This document shows positions 1-8,857 of a DNA stretch of 64,000 bases, one piece after another (the stretch's first letter is position 1; every line of letters begins with the position of its first letter). The notes under the pieces were generated by a model. It had not been told where the DNA came from and did not search any database. It saw only the letters and a program-made list of their open reading frames with translations. The position numbers and the translations under genes were made by a program. The stretch is from an uncultured Paracoccaceae bacterium (lineage in GTDB: Bacteria > Pseudomonadota > Alphaproteobacteria > Rhodobacterales > Rhodobacteraceae): the NCBI GenBank assembly GCA_913060475.1, contig CAJXSD010000009.1, forward strand, positions 46,720 through 110,719, read 5' to 3'.

Positions 1-411
1 GGGGACCCTGATCATTTCGATGTAACAGATTGTGCAACACAGCGGAATTTGGATGATCGGGGGCGGGCACAGGCGCGTGACATCGGTCAGGCCTTTGCTC
101 AGGCCGGGGTGAAATTCGATCAGATTTATTCCAGCCAATGGTGCCGCTGTCAGGAAACCGCGCGGTTATTGGACATGGGGGTGAATGTGCCCTTTGCCGG
201 GTTGAATTCGTTTTTCCAAAACCATGCGCCACGCGATGCAACATTGGCGTTATTGCGGCATAAATTGCAACAGCTGCCCACGGATCGCATCACGTTGTTG
301 GTGACGCATCAGGTCGTAATTAATGCAATGACGGGGCGTTCTGTGCCATCGGGGGGTGCGGTGGCCTATGACACCCGAACGGGGCAGGTCAAACCGCTAA
401 CAATACGTTGA
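1..411 (+). CDS. histidine phosphatase family protein, 5' truncated by window edge
   Basis: Frame 1 is open from base 1, so the gene begins upstream of the window. The visible 136 residues look like the C-terminal part of a phosphoglycerate-mutase-like (RHG) phosphatase: a Cys-x-x-Gln-Arg-x-Leu stretch with Gly-Arg-Gln-Ala-like spacing near the start, an Ile-Tyr-Ser-Ser element followed by Cys-x-Glu-Thr-Ala, and a later Val-Thr-His-Gln element carrying the second catalytic His. The RHG motif itself would lie before base 1. The TTG at 49 is an artefact of the truncated frame and not a likely start. The substrate cannot be predicted. A stem-loop covers the stop codon. Confidence 0.75.
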   Translation, partial: GDPDHFDVTDCATQRNLDDRGRAQARDIGQAFAQAGVKFDQIYSSQWCRCQETARLLDMGVNVPFAGLNSFFQNHAPRDATLALLRHKLQQLPTDRITLLVTHQVVINAMTGRSVPSGGAVAYDTRTGQVKPLTIR

Positions 412-429
412 TCCGTATTCTGTGGCGGT
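393..429 (+). terminator. possible stem-loop at the end of the phosphatase gene
   Basis: An inner stem AATACG/CGTATT (402-407 with 414-419) is nested in an outer pair ACCGC/GCGGT (393-397 with 425-429), spanning the TGA. It is followed by only a weak T-rich stretch, so termination is uncertain. Confidence 0.3.
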
Positions 430-729
430 GTTTGTTTGGGTCTCACACGCGGAGGGTGGTTTCGATCGGTTCATGCGCTTGGATATGTCTTGGTCATGGG
501 AAAACATGCGCGGCGTCAGATAGGCGTACTGCCCCTTGATCAAGAAAAATTTTGACGAGCTCATTTGGGATCTTGCCAAACGAACGACTTTTATGATTAA
601 TCGCGCCATGGTCACGCGATGGCGTCGCTGTGATCTTCTCACCTACATTGACCTCCTGTACGCCGGGAACGTTTTTATGGTCGATGCGGTGATATCCTGT
701 CTGTCCGCACGACCTGATAGGAGTGAACT
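412..729. other. intergenic, no convincing gene
   Basis: This 318-base gap holds only short open frames (for example 536-733, 65 codons) without a ribosome site or recognisable protein. A TAGGAG-like Shine-Dalgarno at about 718-723 belongs to the creatinase gene. A TTGACC at 648-653 could be a -35 element, but no good -10 box sits at the right distance. Confidence 0.5.
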
Positions 730-1932
730 ATGAACCGTCCTCAGTTTTATCGTTTTCACCAAGGTGAAAAAATACTGCCATTTTCCGATGCGGAATACGA
801 ACAGCGTTTGGCAGGCTTGCGCAAATCCATGGCGGCCCGCGGTGTAGAGGCCTGTGTTTTTACATCCATGCACAATATTTCGTATTATTCGGGGTTCTTA
901 TACTGTGCCTTTGGGCGGCCCTATGCCTTGGTTGTGACCCCTAACACGTCTGTGACGATCAGTGCAGGCATTGACGCTGCGCAGCCCTGGCGGCGCGGGT
1001 ATGGCGACAACATCACCTATACCGATTGGCAGCGGAACAATTACTGGGTTGCGATCAAATCCATCACGGGTGCGGGTCGCGTGATTGGCGTTGAAAACGA
1101 TCACATGACATTGGCATCGCATGGGTTAATGAATGAATATCTGGCCCCCAAACAGGTCGTTGATATTGCGCCTGACACCATGCGTCAGCGGATGCATAAA
1201 TCAGCGGCAGAAATCGAATTGATCCGCGCGGGGGCCAACACCGCCGATGTGGGCGGTTACGCCATTCGCGACGCCATCAAAGAGGGTGCGCGCGAAATCG
1301 ATGTGGCCATGGCGGGCCGTGATGCGATGGAATTGGAAATCGCGCGCCGGTTTCCAGATGCAGAATACCGTGACACATGGGTATGGTTCCAATCCGGGAT
1401 CAACACAGATGGCGCACACAATCCCGTTACATCGCGCCAATTGCAGCGCGGTGATATCCTAAGCCTGAACACGTTCCCGATGATTTCAGGGTATTACACC
1501 GCATTAGAACGCACGCTTTTCGTGGGTGACGTTGATGATGCATCCCTGCGGGTGTGGCAGGCGAATGTGGATGCCCATGAATACGGGATGAGCCTGCTAA
1601 AACCCGGTGTCAGCTGTGCCGAGGTAACGCATAAAATCAACGAATTTTTCCAGGAACGTGATCTGCTGCAATACCGCACCTTTGGCTATGGACATTCGTT
1701 TGGTGTGCTAAGCCATTATTACGGCCGCGAAGCGGGATTGGAATTGCGCGAAGATATCGACACAGTATTGGAACCTGGCATGGTTATTTCGATGGAACCC
1801 ATGCTGACCATCCCAGAGGGTCAGCCGGGCGCCGGTGGATACCGTGAACATGATATTTTGATCATCACCGAGTATGGCAATGAAAATATCACGGGCTATC
1901 CCTATGGCCCCGAACACAATGTGATTGGATAA
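730..1932 (+). CDS. creatinase (creatine amidinohydrolase)
   Basis: This 400-residue protein is predicted to hydrolyse creatine to sarcosine and urea in the cytoplasm. Length and sequence follow the Pseudomonas creatinase closely: a FGRPYALVV element near residue 61, WFQSGINTDGAHNP around 219-232, and GYGHSFG, SHYYGREAGLELRED and SMEPM elements in the C-terminal pita-bread domain. Predicted catalytic residues His230, Glu260 and Glu356 match His232, Glu262 and Glu358 of the Pseudomonas enzyme. M24 metallopeptidase ligands are replaced, as expected for a metal-free creatinase. The start has a TAGGAG ribosome site 6 bases upstream. It heads the peptide-transporter cluster, which suggests that the imported substrate is creatine or a creatine-like compound; that link is inference. 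A strong terminator-like hairpin follows, so the transporter may have its own promoter. Confidence 0.88.
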   Translation: MNRPQFYRFHQGEKILPFSDAEYEQRLAGLRKSMAARGVEACVFTSMHNISYYSGFLYCAFGRPYALVVTPNTSVTISAGIDAAQPWRRGYGDNITYTDWQRNNYWVAIKSITGAGRVIGVENDHMTLASHGLMNEYLAPKQVVDIAPDTMRQRMHKSAAEIELIRAGANTADVGGYAIRDAIKEGAREIDVAMAGRDAMELEIARRFPDAEYRDTWVWFQSGINTDGAHNPVTSRQLQRGDILSLNTFPMISGYYTALERTLFVGDVDDASLRVWQANVDAHEYGMSLLKPGVSCAEVTHKINEFFQERDLLQYRTFGYGHSFGVLSHYYGREAGLELREDIDTVLEPGMVISMEPMLTIPEGQPGAGGYREHDILIITEYGNENITGYPYGPEHNVIG

Positions 1933-1962
1933 TTTTAGGCGATTTTCGGATTTAAGACTGTG

Positions 1963-1992
1963 AAATGGCCTTGGCGATGCCCAAGGCCATTT
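1963..1992 (+). terminator. perfect 12-bp hairpin after creatinase
   Basis: AAATGGCCTTGG (1963-1974) and CCAAGGCCATTT (1981-1992) pair perfectly across a 6-base loop, with T residues at the 3' end. It probably terminates or attenuates transcription between creatinase and the binding protein. Confidence 0.7.
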
Positions 1993-2253
1993 TCTGATTA
2001 ACTATATTGTTGCATGGCAATATTGAATTTGCTTTTGGTTGGGTCGCGGCCTAGGCTGATCTGGCGTGGATGTGGTGTTAGGGTGCAGTCCTGATCCAAT
2101 GGATTGGATCGATGGGGCCTGTGTCACGCAGATTTCATGACCTTGGGTTGGGGCATGAGATAAATTTACGACTTCGTTCACATCATCGCAGATTAAAACG
2201 CGTGGCATCGGGTGCGATGAACCAACGCGGCATTCCAACAAGGAGAAGCGAGA
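1993..2253 (+). other. upstream region of the binding-protein gene
   Basis: This is the non-coding remainder of the gap between creatinase and the transporter. It contains a perfect palindrome at 2093-2110 and a strong AAGGAG ribosome site at about 2240-2245. No protein is supported here, and the open frames overlapping it lack recognisable features. Confidence 0.5.
2093..2110. promoter_or_regulatory. perfect inverted repeat, possible operator
   Basis: GATCCAAT-GG-ATTGGATC is an 8-bp perfect inverted repeat about 145 bases upstream of the binding-protein start. The position fits an operator for the transporter operon. The cognate regulator is not in the window. Confidence 0.4.
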
Positions 2254-3843
2254 ATGAGATTATACAATTATATCTATTGCGCGTTGGCGGGGGTGGTTTT
2301 ATCCGCTGGCATGGCCTCGGCGCAGGCGTTGGTATACTGTTCCGAAGGTTCGCCCGAAGGCTTTGACCCCGCGCTATATACCTCTGGGACAACCTTTGAT
2401 GCGTCCAGCCATCCGATTTATAACCGGTTGGTCGAGTTCAAGGTTGGCACAACCGAGGTAATCCCAGCATTGGCCGAAAGCTATTCCGTCTCAGACGATG
2501 GTTTGACGGTTACATTTAACCTGCGCAAAGGGGTGCAGTTCCATTCCAGTGACAAATTCACTCCATCGCGCGACTTTAATGCCGACGATGTGATTTTCAG
2601 CTTTGACCGTCAGGGGAACCCAGACAACCCCTATCATCAGGTATCTGGCGGAACGTGGGAATATTATGGTGGCATGTCGATGCCATCGCTGATCAAGTCG
2701 ATCGAAAAAACCGATGATTACACGGTTGTATTCCACCTAAACCGCCCCGAGGCGCCAATCATTGCCAATATGGCGATGGATTTTGCATCAATTGTATCCA
2801 AGGAATACGCCGATGCGATGTTGGCAGCGGGCACACCTGAAATGGTCAACCAGGCGCCGATTGGGACAGGTCCATTCCAATTCCAAGCCTATCAGAAAGA
2901 CGCGGTTATCCGCTATATTCGCAACGATGCCTATTGGGGGGATCCTGCGCGGGTGCAGGCGTTGATCTTTGCCATCACACCTGATGCGTCCGTTCGGTAT
3001 CAAAAAATTCAGGCGGGCGAATGCCACGTCATGGCCTATCCAAACCCTGCAGACATTAGCGCGATGAAGGCAGACGCAAACACCGTCGTTCTAGAACAAG
3101 AGGGCCTGAATGTGGGCTATCTGGCCTATAACACAACCCAGCCTCCCTATGATAACCCCAAGGTGCGCAAGGCGTTGAACATGGCGATTGATAAACAGGC
3201 GATCATTGACGTGGTGTTCCAGGGGTCCGGCCAAATCGCCAAAAACCCACTGCCGCCCACCATGTGGTCCTATAATCAGGCAACCGTTGATGATGCCTAT
3301 GATCCCGCTGCCGCCAACGCGATGCTAGAGGCCGAAGGCGTCACAGGATTGGACATGAAAATCTGGGCTATGCCCGTTCAGCGCCCCTATAACCCCAATG
3401 CGCGCCGTATGGCCGAATTGATGCAGGCCGATTTTGCCAAAGTGGGTGTGAATGTCGAAATCGTATCCTATGAATGGGGCGAATACCTGTCGCGTTCCAA
3501 ATCCAAGGACCGTGATGGCGCTGTTCTGTTGGGTTGGACGGGCGACAACGGCGACCCCGATAACTTCTTGGCCGTTTTGCTGGGCTGTGACGGGGTCGAG
3601 GCATCGAACCGCGCCCAGTGGTGCCATGCCCCATTCGACGATCTGATCCAACAGGCCAAAGTCACGTCAGATGTGGCTGAACGCACGCGTCTTTATGAAC
3701 AGGCGCAGTTGATTTTCAAGGATCAGGCCCCTTGGGCCACAATCGCCCATTCTGTGGTACATATGGTGACACGACCCGAGGTTGACGGTTATGTCGTGCA
3801 TCCCTTGGGTGGCCATATCTTTAACCAAGTGGGGTTGAAATAA
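2254..3843 (+). CDS. ABC transporter substrate-binding protein, peptide family (SBP_bac_5)
   Basis: This 529-residue periplasmic binding protein resembles DppA. A signal peptide spans about residues 1-23 with an Ala-Ser-Ala cleavage site. The family signature follows: ALAESYSVSDDGLTVTFNLRKGV-like N-lobe, a DVIFSFDR segment, PIGTGPFQF, NAYWG-like, and RKALNMAIDK in the C-lobe. The start codon has an AAGGAG sequence about 8 bases upstream. It is followed by an M24 peptidase and then permease and ATPase genes, all on the same strand. Substrates of this family range from dipeptides to opines and heme; the creatinase neighbour makes a small guanidino or peptide-like compound plausible, but that is inference. 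Confidence 0.9.
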   Translation: MRLYNYIYCALAGVVLSAGMASAQALVYCSEGSPEGFDPALYTSGTTFDASSHPIYNRLVEFKVGTTEVIPALAESYSVSDDGLTVTFNLRKGVQFHSSDKFTPSRDFNADDVIFSFDRQGNPDNPYHQVSGGTWEYYGGMSMPSLIKSIEKTDDYTVVFHLNRPEAPIIANMAMDFASIVSKEYADAMLAAGTPEMVNQAPIGTGPFQFQAYQKDAVIRYIRNDAYWGDPARVQALIFAITPDASVRYQKIQAGECHVMAYPNPADISAMKADANTVVLEQEGLNVGYLAYNTTQPPYDNPKVRKALNMAIDKQAIIDVVFQGSGQIAKNPLPPTMWSYNQATVDDAYDPAAANAMLEAEGVTGLDMKIWAMPVQRPYNPNARRMAELMQADFAKVGVNVEIVSYEWGEYLSRSKSKDRDGAVLLGWTGDNGDPDNFLAVLLGCDGVEASNRAQWCHAPFDDLIQQAKVTSDVAERTRLYEQAQLIFKDQAPWATIAHSVVHMVTRPEVDGYVVHPLGGHIFNQVGLK

Positions 3844-3895
3844 ATCCATTGGGCCGGCGGTAACGTCGGCCCGATCCAAATGACGAGGATACATA

Positions 3896-5002
3896 ATGAC
3901 CGACACCCTGTCTGATCGTTTGGCCCAATATAGCGGGGTCGCGCGTCAACTGAATGCAGATGCCGTCCTGTTGGTGCCGGGCCCAAATTTTACCCGTGTC
4001 ACCGCCCATGATTTCATGAGTCACGAACGCCCCTTTGTTTTGGGGGTTTGCGCGGATGGGCGGGTGGCAGCCATTGTGCCAAATTTGGAACTGCGCAGCT
4101 GGGATTTGGTTGGATTGGATGGTCCCGTCTTTGATTGGCGTGATCAAAGCGGGTATCAACAGGCCTTTGTCGATTTTATGGGGTATCTGGCCTGTGACAC
4201 CGTCGCGGTTGAGGGGCAGGTTATGCGGGTGTTTGTCCATCATGCCCTGATGCAGGCGCAGCCAAATTTACGGATCATTGATGCCGAACGCGAAATTTCC
4301 GCGCTGCGTATGGTCAAAACCGATGCCGATATCGCCGCGATGACCCGCGCGATTGGCGTTTCTGAAACCGCATTGGATCAGACAATTTCCCAGATCCGTC
4401 TGGGTATGACAGAAAAACAGATCGAACAGATCCTGGTGCAAAACCTGTTTGCGGCTGGTGCGCAGGATTTGGCATTTCGCCCGATTGTTGCAGCGGCGGA
4501 TAATTCCGCCCGCCCGCATGCCAGCGCGCGCGATTATGCTGTGCAATCTGGCGATGCGCTACTGTTTGATTTTGGCGCTAAATATGATGGGTTTTGTGCC
4601 GATATCACACGGACGTTTTTTGTGGGCGATGTGTCAGACGAGGATGCCGATATCTATAACACAGTTCTGCGCGCCAATGCGGCGGGGCATGCTGTGACCC
4701 GTGCGGGCATAACAGCGCATGACATTGATGATGCGGTCACATCGGTGCTGGAACAATCGCCCTATGGCGAATTTATTCGCACCAAAACCGGCCATGGGTT
4801 GGGGCGCGATGTGCACGAAGCCCCCTATATCATGCGTGGAAATCATTTGGCATTGCCTGCAGGAACGGTGTTTACCAATGAACCGGGCCTTTATGTGCCG
4901 GGTCGGTTGGGTGTGCGCATCGAAGATGACATCGTGATCACCCAAGGGGGTTGTAAATCACTAACGACTTTCCCCAAAGATTTGCAGGTGATCGCATGCT
5001 GA
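3896..5002 (+). CDS. M24 family metallopeptidase (Xaa-Pro aminopeptidase/prolidase type)
   Basis: This 368-residue protein has an N-terminal creatinase-fold domain (about 1-140) and a catalytic pita-bread domain (about 145-365). All five dinuclear metal ligands of the family are visible: Asp225, Asp236, His300 (in TGHGLGRDVHE), Glu329 (TNEPG) and Glu343 (RIEDD). In contrast to the creatinase at the head of the cluster, it should be an active metallopeptidase cleaving X-Pro or related amide bonds. It begins 52 bases after the binding protein and overlaps dppB by 7 bases, so it is translated as part of the transporter operon. It probably processes the imported substrate in the cytoplasm. Confidence 0.88.
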   Translation: MTDTLSDRLAQYSGVARQLNADAVLLVPGPNFTRVTAHDFMSHERPFVLGVCADGRVAAIVPNLELRSWDLVGLDGPVFDWRDQSGYQQAFVDFMGYLACDTVAVEGQVMRVFVHHALMQAQPNLRIIDAEREISALRMVKTDADIAAMTRAIGVSETALDQTISQIRLGMTEKQIEQILVQNLFAAGAQDLAFRPIVAAADNSARPHASARDYAVQSGDALLFDFGAKYDGFCADITRTFFVGDVSDEDADIYNTVLRANAAGHAVTRAGITAHDIDDAVTSVLEQSPYGEFIRTKTGHGLGRDVHEAPYIMRGNHLALPAGTVFTNEPGLYVPGRLGVRIEDDIVITQGGCKSLTTFPKDLQVIAC

Positions 5003-6006
5003 AATTCTTGGGCAGTCGTATTTTGACCTTTGTTCCGACCTTTTTGGGGGTCGCCTTTATTTCCTTTGCGTTTATCCGTGTACTGCCGGGGGATCCGATT
5101 ATTGTCATGGCCGGTGAACGCGGCATGAGCGAAGAACGCTATGCGGAATTAAAGGCGCAATTCGGATTTGATCAGCCGTTTCTTGTGCAGTTTTGGGAGT
5201 ATTTTACCGGAATTTTGCAGGGCGATTTGGGTCAATCCTTTGTGACCAAGCGGCCTGTTTGGGACGAATTTTTCACGCTGTTTCCTGCCACCTTGGAATT
5301 GGCGCTGTGTGGCATGGTTTTCGCTGTCCTCTTGGGGCTGCCTGCGGGGGTGATTGCGGCTGTTAATCGTGGCAAATTGTGGGATCGGTTGTTTATGTCA
5401 TCTGCATTGGTTGCATATTCCATGCCGATTTTCTGGTGGGCTTTGTTGCTGATCATCGTGTTTTCGGGGCATTTGCAATGGACACCCGTGTCAGGGCGCA
5501 TTGATTTGGTTTACTATTTCCCGGACGCCACAGGGTTCATGTTATATGACGCGGCCGTGTCCGGTCAGAAGGGCGCATTATGGTCCGCGATCCGGCACCT
5601 GATTTTGCCAACTTTGGTTTTGGGCACGATCCCCTTGGCCGTGATTGCGCGCCAAACACGATCTGCCATGCTTGAGGTGCTGGGCGAAGATTACATCAGA
5701 ACCGCCCGCGCCAAAGGGTTGCCGCCCGCCCGGATTAACGCGGTGCATGCTCTTCGCAATTCCTTGATCCCTGTCATAACGGTGATTGGCCTGTCGGTGG
5801 GGACCCTGTTGGCGGGGGCCATTTTGACCGAAACAATTTTCAGTTGGCCCGGGATCGGGAAATGGATGGTCGACAGTATTTTTCGCCGTGATTACCCCGT
5901 GGTCCAAGGTGGTTTGATGCTGATCGCGGTCATGGTCATGATCGTAAATCTGACCGTCGATGTCCTTTATGGTGTGATCAACCCAAAAATCAGGAAACGG
6001 TCATGA
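4996..6006 (+). CDS. ABC transporter permease, DppB family
   Basis: This 336-residue inner-membrane permease starts with a membrane segment at about 9-30, followed by the typical DppB opening FIRVLPGDPI. Further segments are at about 100-125, 133-155, 200-225 and 250-325. The cytoplasmic EAA-like loop is visible as YIRTARAKGLPP. It overlaps the M24 gene by 7 bases and dppC by 4 bases, so translational coupling is likely. It would pair with the DppC-like subunit, which is interrupted here. Confidence 0.9.
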   Translation: MLKFLGSRILTFVPTFLGVAFISFAFIRVLPGDPIIVMAGERGMSEERYAELKAQFGFDQPFLVQFWEYFTGILQGDLGQSFVTKRPVWDEFFTLFPATLELALCGMVFAVLLGLPAGVIAAVNRGKLWDRLFMSSALVAYSMPIFWWALLLIIVFSGHLQWTPVSGRIDLVYYFPDATGFMLYDAAVSGQKGALWSAIRHLILPTLVLGTIPLAVIARQTRSAMLEVLGEDYIRTARAKGLPPARINAVHALRNSLIPVITVIGLSVGTLLAGAILTETIFSWPGIGKWMVDSIFRRDYPVVQGGLMLIAVMVMIVNLTVDVLYGVINPKIRKRS

Positions 6007-6901
6007 CGGATACAACATCCCAGCCATCCGCAAAACGCCCCAACCCTTGGGCCGAGTTTTGGTATTATTTTCGTGAAAACCGTGGGGCCGTCTTTGGGCT
6101 ATGGGTTTTTATGATTTTTTTGATCATGGCGGTGTTTGCACCGATTTTGGCCCCCTATGATCCAACTGAACAGTTTCGCGATTATATCCTGACCCCCCCC
6201 CATTTTGGGTCCAAGGTGGCACCAGTGATTTTTTGCTAGGCACCGATCCGCTAGGGCGTGATATGCTGTCGCGGCTGATTATGGGCGCGCGATATTCGTT
6301 TTTTGTGGGCATAATTGTTGTGACCGTGGCGGCAACGGGTGGAATTATTGTGGGCCTGATCGCAGGGTTTGCACCCAGATGGCTGGATACGCTGATCATG
6401 CGGGTCATGGATATTATTTTGGCCTTTCCCTCGCTGTTATTGGCCCTGGTGTTGGTGGCGGTGTTGGGGCCATCGTTGGTCAATGCGATGATTGCAATCG
6501 CCATCGTGTTGCAGCCGCATTACGTCCGGCTGACCCGCGCGTCGGTGCTGTCTGAACGTCAGAAAGATTACGTTACATCGGCCCGTGTGGCGGGCGCGGG
6601 GTTGGGGCGTTTGATGTTTGTGACCGTTTTGCCAAACTGCTTGGCGCCCATCATTGTCCAGGCGGCATTGTCGTTTTCCACCGCGATCCTGGATGCGGCG
6701 GCCTTGGGGTTTTTGGGCATGGGGGCGCAACCGCCCACACCAGAATGGGGCACGATGTTGGCCGAGGCGCGCGAATTTATCCTGCGCGCGTGGTGGGTCG
6801 TTACATTCCCCGGGGTCGCGATATTGGTCACAGTTTTGGCGATCAATCTGATGGGTGACGGGTTGCGCGACGCGTTAGATCCCAAACTGAAGAGGAGCTA
6901 G
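6003..6901 (+). pseudogene. ABC transporter permease, DppC family, frameshifted at a C9 run
   Basis: The gene is split into two frames. The first (6003-6239, 78 codons) carries the cytoplasmic N-terminus, the first membrane segment and the LTPP element. The second (6233-6901) resumes at LLGTDPLGRDMLSRL and contains the remaining segments and an EAA loop (YVTSARVAGAGLG). Reading the switch codon by codon, nine C residues at 6193-6201 put TGG GTC CAA GGT out of frame. Ten C would restore LTPPPFWVQGG and seven would restore LTPPFWVQGG, which is closer to family spacing. The rest is intact. Explanations are a sequencing error, a recent loss or a reversible slippage tract. The downstream ATPases remain in frame with their own starts. 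Confidence 0.85.
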
Positions 6902-6904
6902 GCC

Positions 6905-7900
6905 ATGTCCTTGCTGCATATTCGAAATTTGAACGTTGAATTTGCCACGGCTTCGGGGGCATTTCGCGCAGTGGATGGTGTGGATCAGGATGTAAATATC
7001 GGTGAAATTTTGGCCATTGTCGGCGAAAGCGGATCGGGCAAATCGGTGTCCATGTTGGCGCTGATGGGGTTGCTGCCTTGGACGGCCAAGGTCACGGCTG
7101 ACGCATTGATGTTTGATGGCCATGATTTGCGCCACCTTACGCCAAAACAACGCCGCCGCATCATTGGCAAAGATCTGGCCATGATTTTCCAAGAACCGAT
7201 GTCGTCACTGAACCCCTGTTTCACGGTCGGTTGGCAGATCAAGGAATCGTTGCGTCTGCATTTGGGTTTGGATCGGCGTGCCAGACATGCGCGTGCGGTT
7301 GAATTATTTGAACAGGTGGGCATTCCTGATCCAGAACGCCGCTTGTCCGTGTTTCCCCATCAAATGTCCGGCGGCATGAACCAGCGCGTTATGATTGCAA
7401 TGGCCATTGCATGTCGGCCCAAATTGTTAATTGCGGATGAACCGACAACCGCACTGGATGTCACGATCCAAGCCCAGATTTTGGATTTGTTGGCGGATTT
7501 GCGTCGTGATACGGGGATGGGATTGGTGTTGATTACCCACGATATGGGGGTGGTCGCCGAAACAGCGGATCGTGTGTCCGTGCAATACGCTGGCCAAAAA
7601 ATCGAAGAACAAAGCGTCACAGATTTGTTTTCTACCCCACATCATCCTTATACGGTCGCCTTGCTGGATGCCTTGCTCGAACGGGCATCTGGCCGGTTTT
7701 TGCCCACAATTCCCGGTGTTGTGCCGGGACAGTTTGACAGGCCAAGGGGATGTTTGTTTGCGCCGCGGTGTCAATTTGCGGATGCGCTGTGTCACAATCA
7801 TGTACCCCCGCGGGGCGCGCCGGACGCTGGGCAGGCATTATGTCATAGTCCCGTGACCCAAACGCCCCATACGCCCCATACGCAAGGACGCCGGCTATGA
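6905..7900 (+). CDS. ABC transporter ATP-binding protein, DppD family
   Basis: This 331-residue ATPase energises the peptide-type importer. Walker A is GESGSGKS (40-47), the Q-loop is within MIFQEPM, the signature is MSGGMNQR, and Walker B with D-loop is LLIADEPTTALD. The C-terminus carries the oligopeptide-transporter extension with a Cys-Leu-Phe-Ala-Pro-Arg-Cys element and later Cys residues typical of the DppD/OppD tail. It starts 3 bases after dppC and overlaps dppF by 4 bases (ATGA). No lesion is seen. Confidence 0.9.
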   Translation: MSLLHIRNLNVEFATASGAFRAVDGVDQDVNIGEILAIVGESGSGKSVSMLALMGLLPWTAKVTADALMFDGHDLRHLTPKQRRRIIGKDLAMIFQEPMSSLNPCFTVGWQIKESLRLHLGLDRRARHARAVELFEQVGIPDPERRLSVFPHQMSGGMNQRVMIAMAIACRPKLLIADEPTTALDVTIQAQILDLLADLRRDTGMGLVLITHDMGVVAETADRVSVQYAGQKIEEQSVTDLFSTPHHPYTVALLDALLERASGRFLPTIPGVVPGQFDRPRGCLFAPRCQFADALCHNHVPPRGAPDAGQALCHSPVTQTPHTPHTQGRRL

Positions 7901-8857
7901 TCCACCCCCCGATTTTGCAGGCCCAGAACCTGACGCAACATTACCAAATTTCAGGGGGGCTGCTCAGACCGAACAAGGTGCTGAAAGCGGTCCAAAGTGT
8001 GAGCTTTGATTTGCATCGCGGCAAAACATTGGCTGTTGTGGGGGAATCTGGATGTGGCAAATCCACGCTGGCCCGCATGATCACAATGATCGAGGAACCA
8101 ACAGGGTGGCAAATGGTTTTGGATAACACGACCATTACCCCCACGCTGTGGCCAAACCTGCGCACAGATGTGCAAATTGTGTTTCAAGATCCCTATGGGT
8201 CGCTAAATCCCCGTCAGCGGATTGGCCAAATCTTGATGGAACCGCTGATCATCAACCGCCCGGATTTATCCCAATCTGACCGTCAGGCGCGTGCGCGTGA
8301 TATGCTGTCACTGGTTGGGTTGCGGCCTGAACATTTTGACCGCTATCCACATATGTTTTCTGGCGGGCAGCGGCAGCGCATCGCAATTGCGCGCGGATTG
8401 ATGTTGGACCCCAAGGTTTTGGTGCTGGACGAACCCGTTTCGGCGCTGGATGTGTCGATCCAGTCGTCGATTTTGAACCTCTTGGTTGAATTACAGGATC
8501 GATTGGACCTAGCCTATTTGTTCATTTCGCATGATTTGGGCGTTGTGCGCCATATCGCAGATGATGTCATCGTCATGTATCTGGGGCGGGCCGTGGAACG
8601 CAGCCCCAAACGGGATCTGTTTGATGCACCACGCCATCCCTATACCAAGGCGCTGCTATCAGCGACGCCCAGTGCAAATCCGACCCACCGAAAACAGCGA
8701 GCTTCAGGGCGAATTACCATCCCCCATGAATGTACCGTCTGGCTGCCCCTTTGCCCCGCGGTGCTGGAAAGCAACGGCTGAGTGTAAAGCGCAAATGCCC
8801 CCGATGACCGAGGGCATTCATTCAGTTGCCTGTTTCCACCCCGAGGGGCAGGGGTGA
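7897..8857 (+). pseudogene. ABC transporter ATP-binding protein, DppF family, C-terminal frameshift
   Basis: The open frame 7897-8781 encodes an intact ATPase core: Walker A GESGCGKS (49-56), MFSGGQRQR signature and VLVLDEPVSALD. After about residue 267 (SANPTHRK) it departs from the family, while the next frame continues as ELQGELPSPMNVPSGCPFAP and on to Cys-rich tail residues ending at 8857. Removing one A from the AAAA run at 8691-8694 gives THRNSELQGELPS, a natural join. The frameshifted product keeps all ATPase motifs and loses the oligopeptide tail, so it might still function. It overlaps dppD by 4 bases. Confidence 0.8.

Noticed and set aside
536..733. 65-codon open frame before creatinase
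   Set aside because: No ribosome site, no recognisable protein, and it overlaps the creatinase start region.
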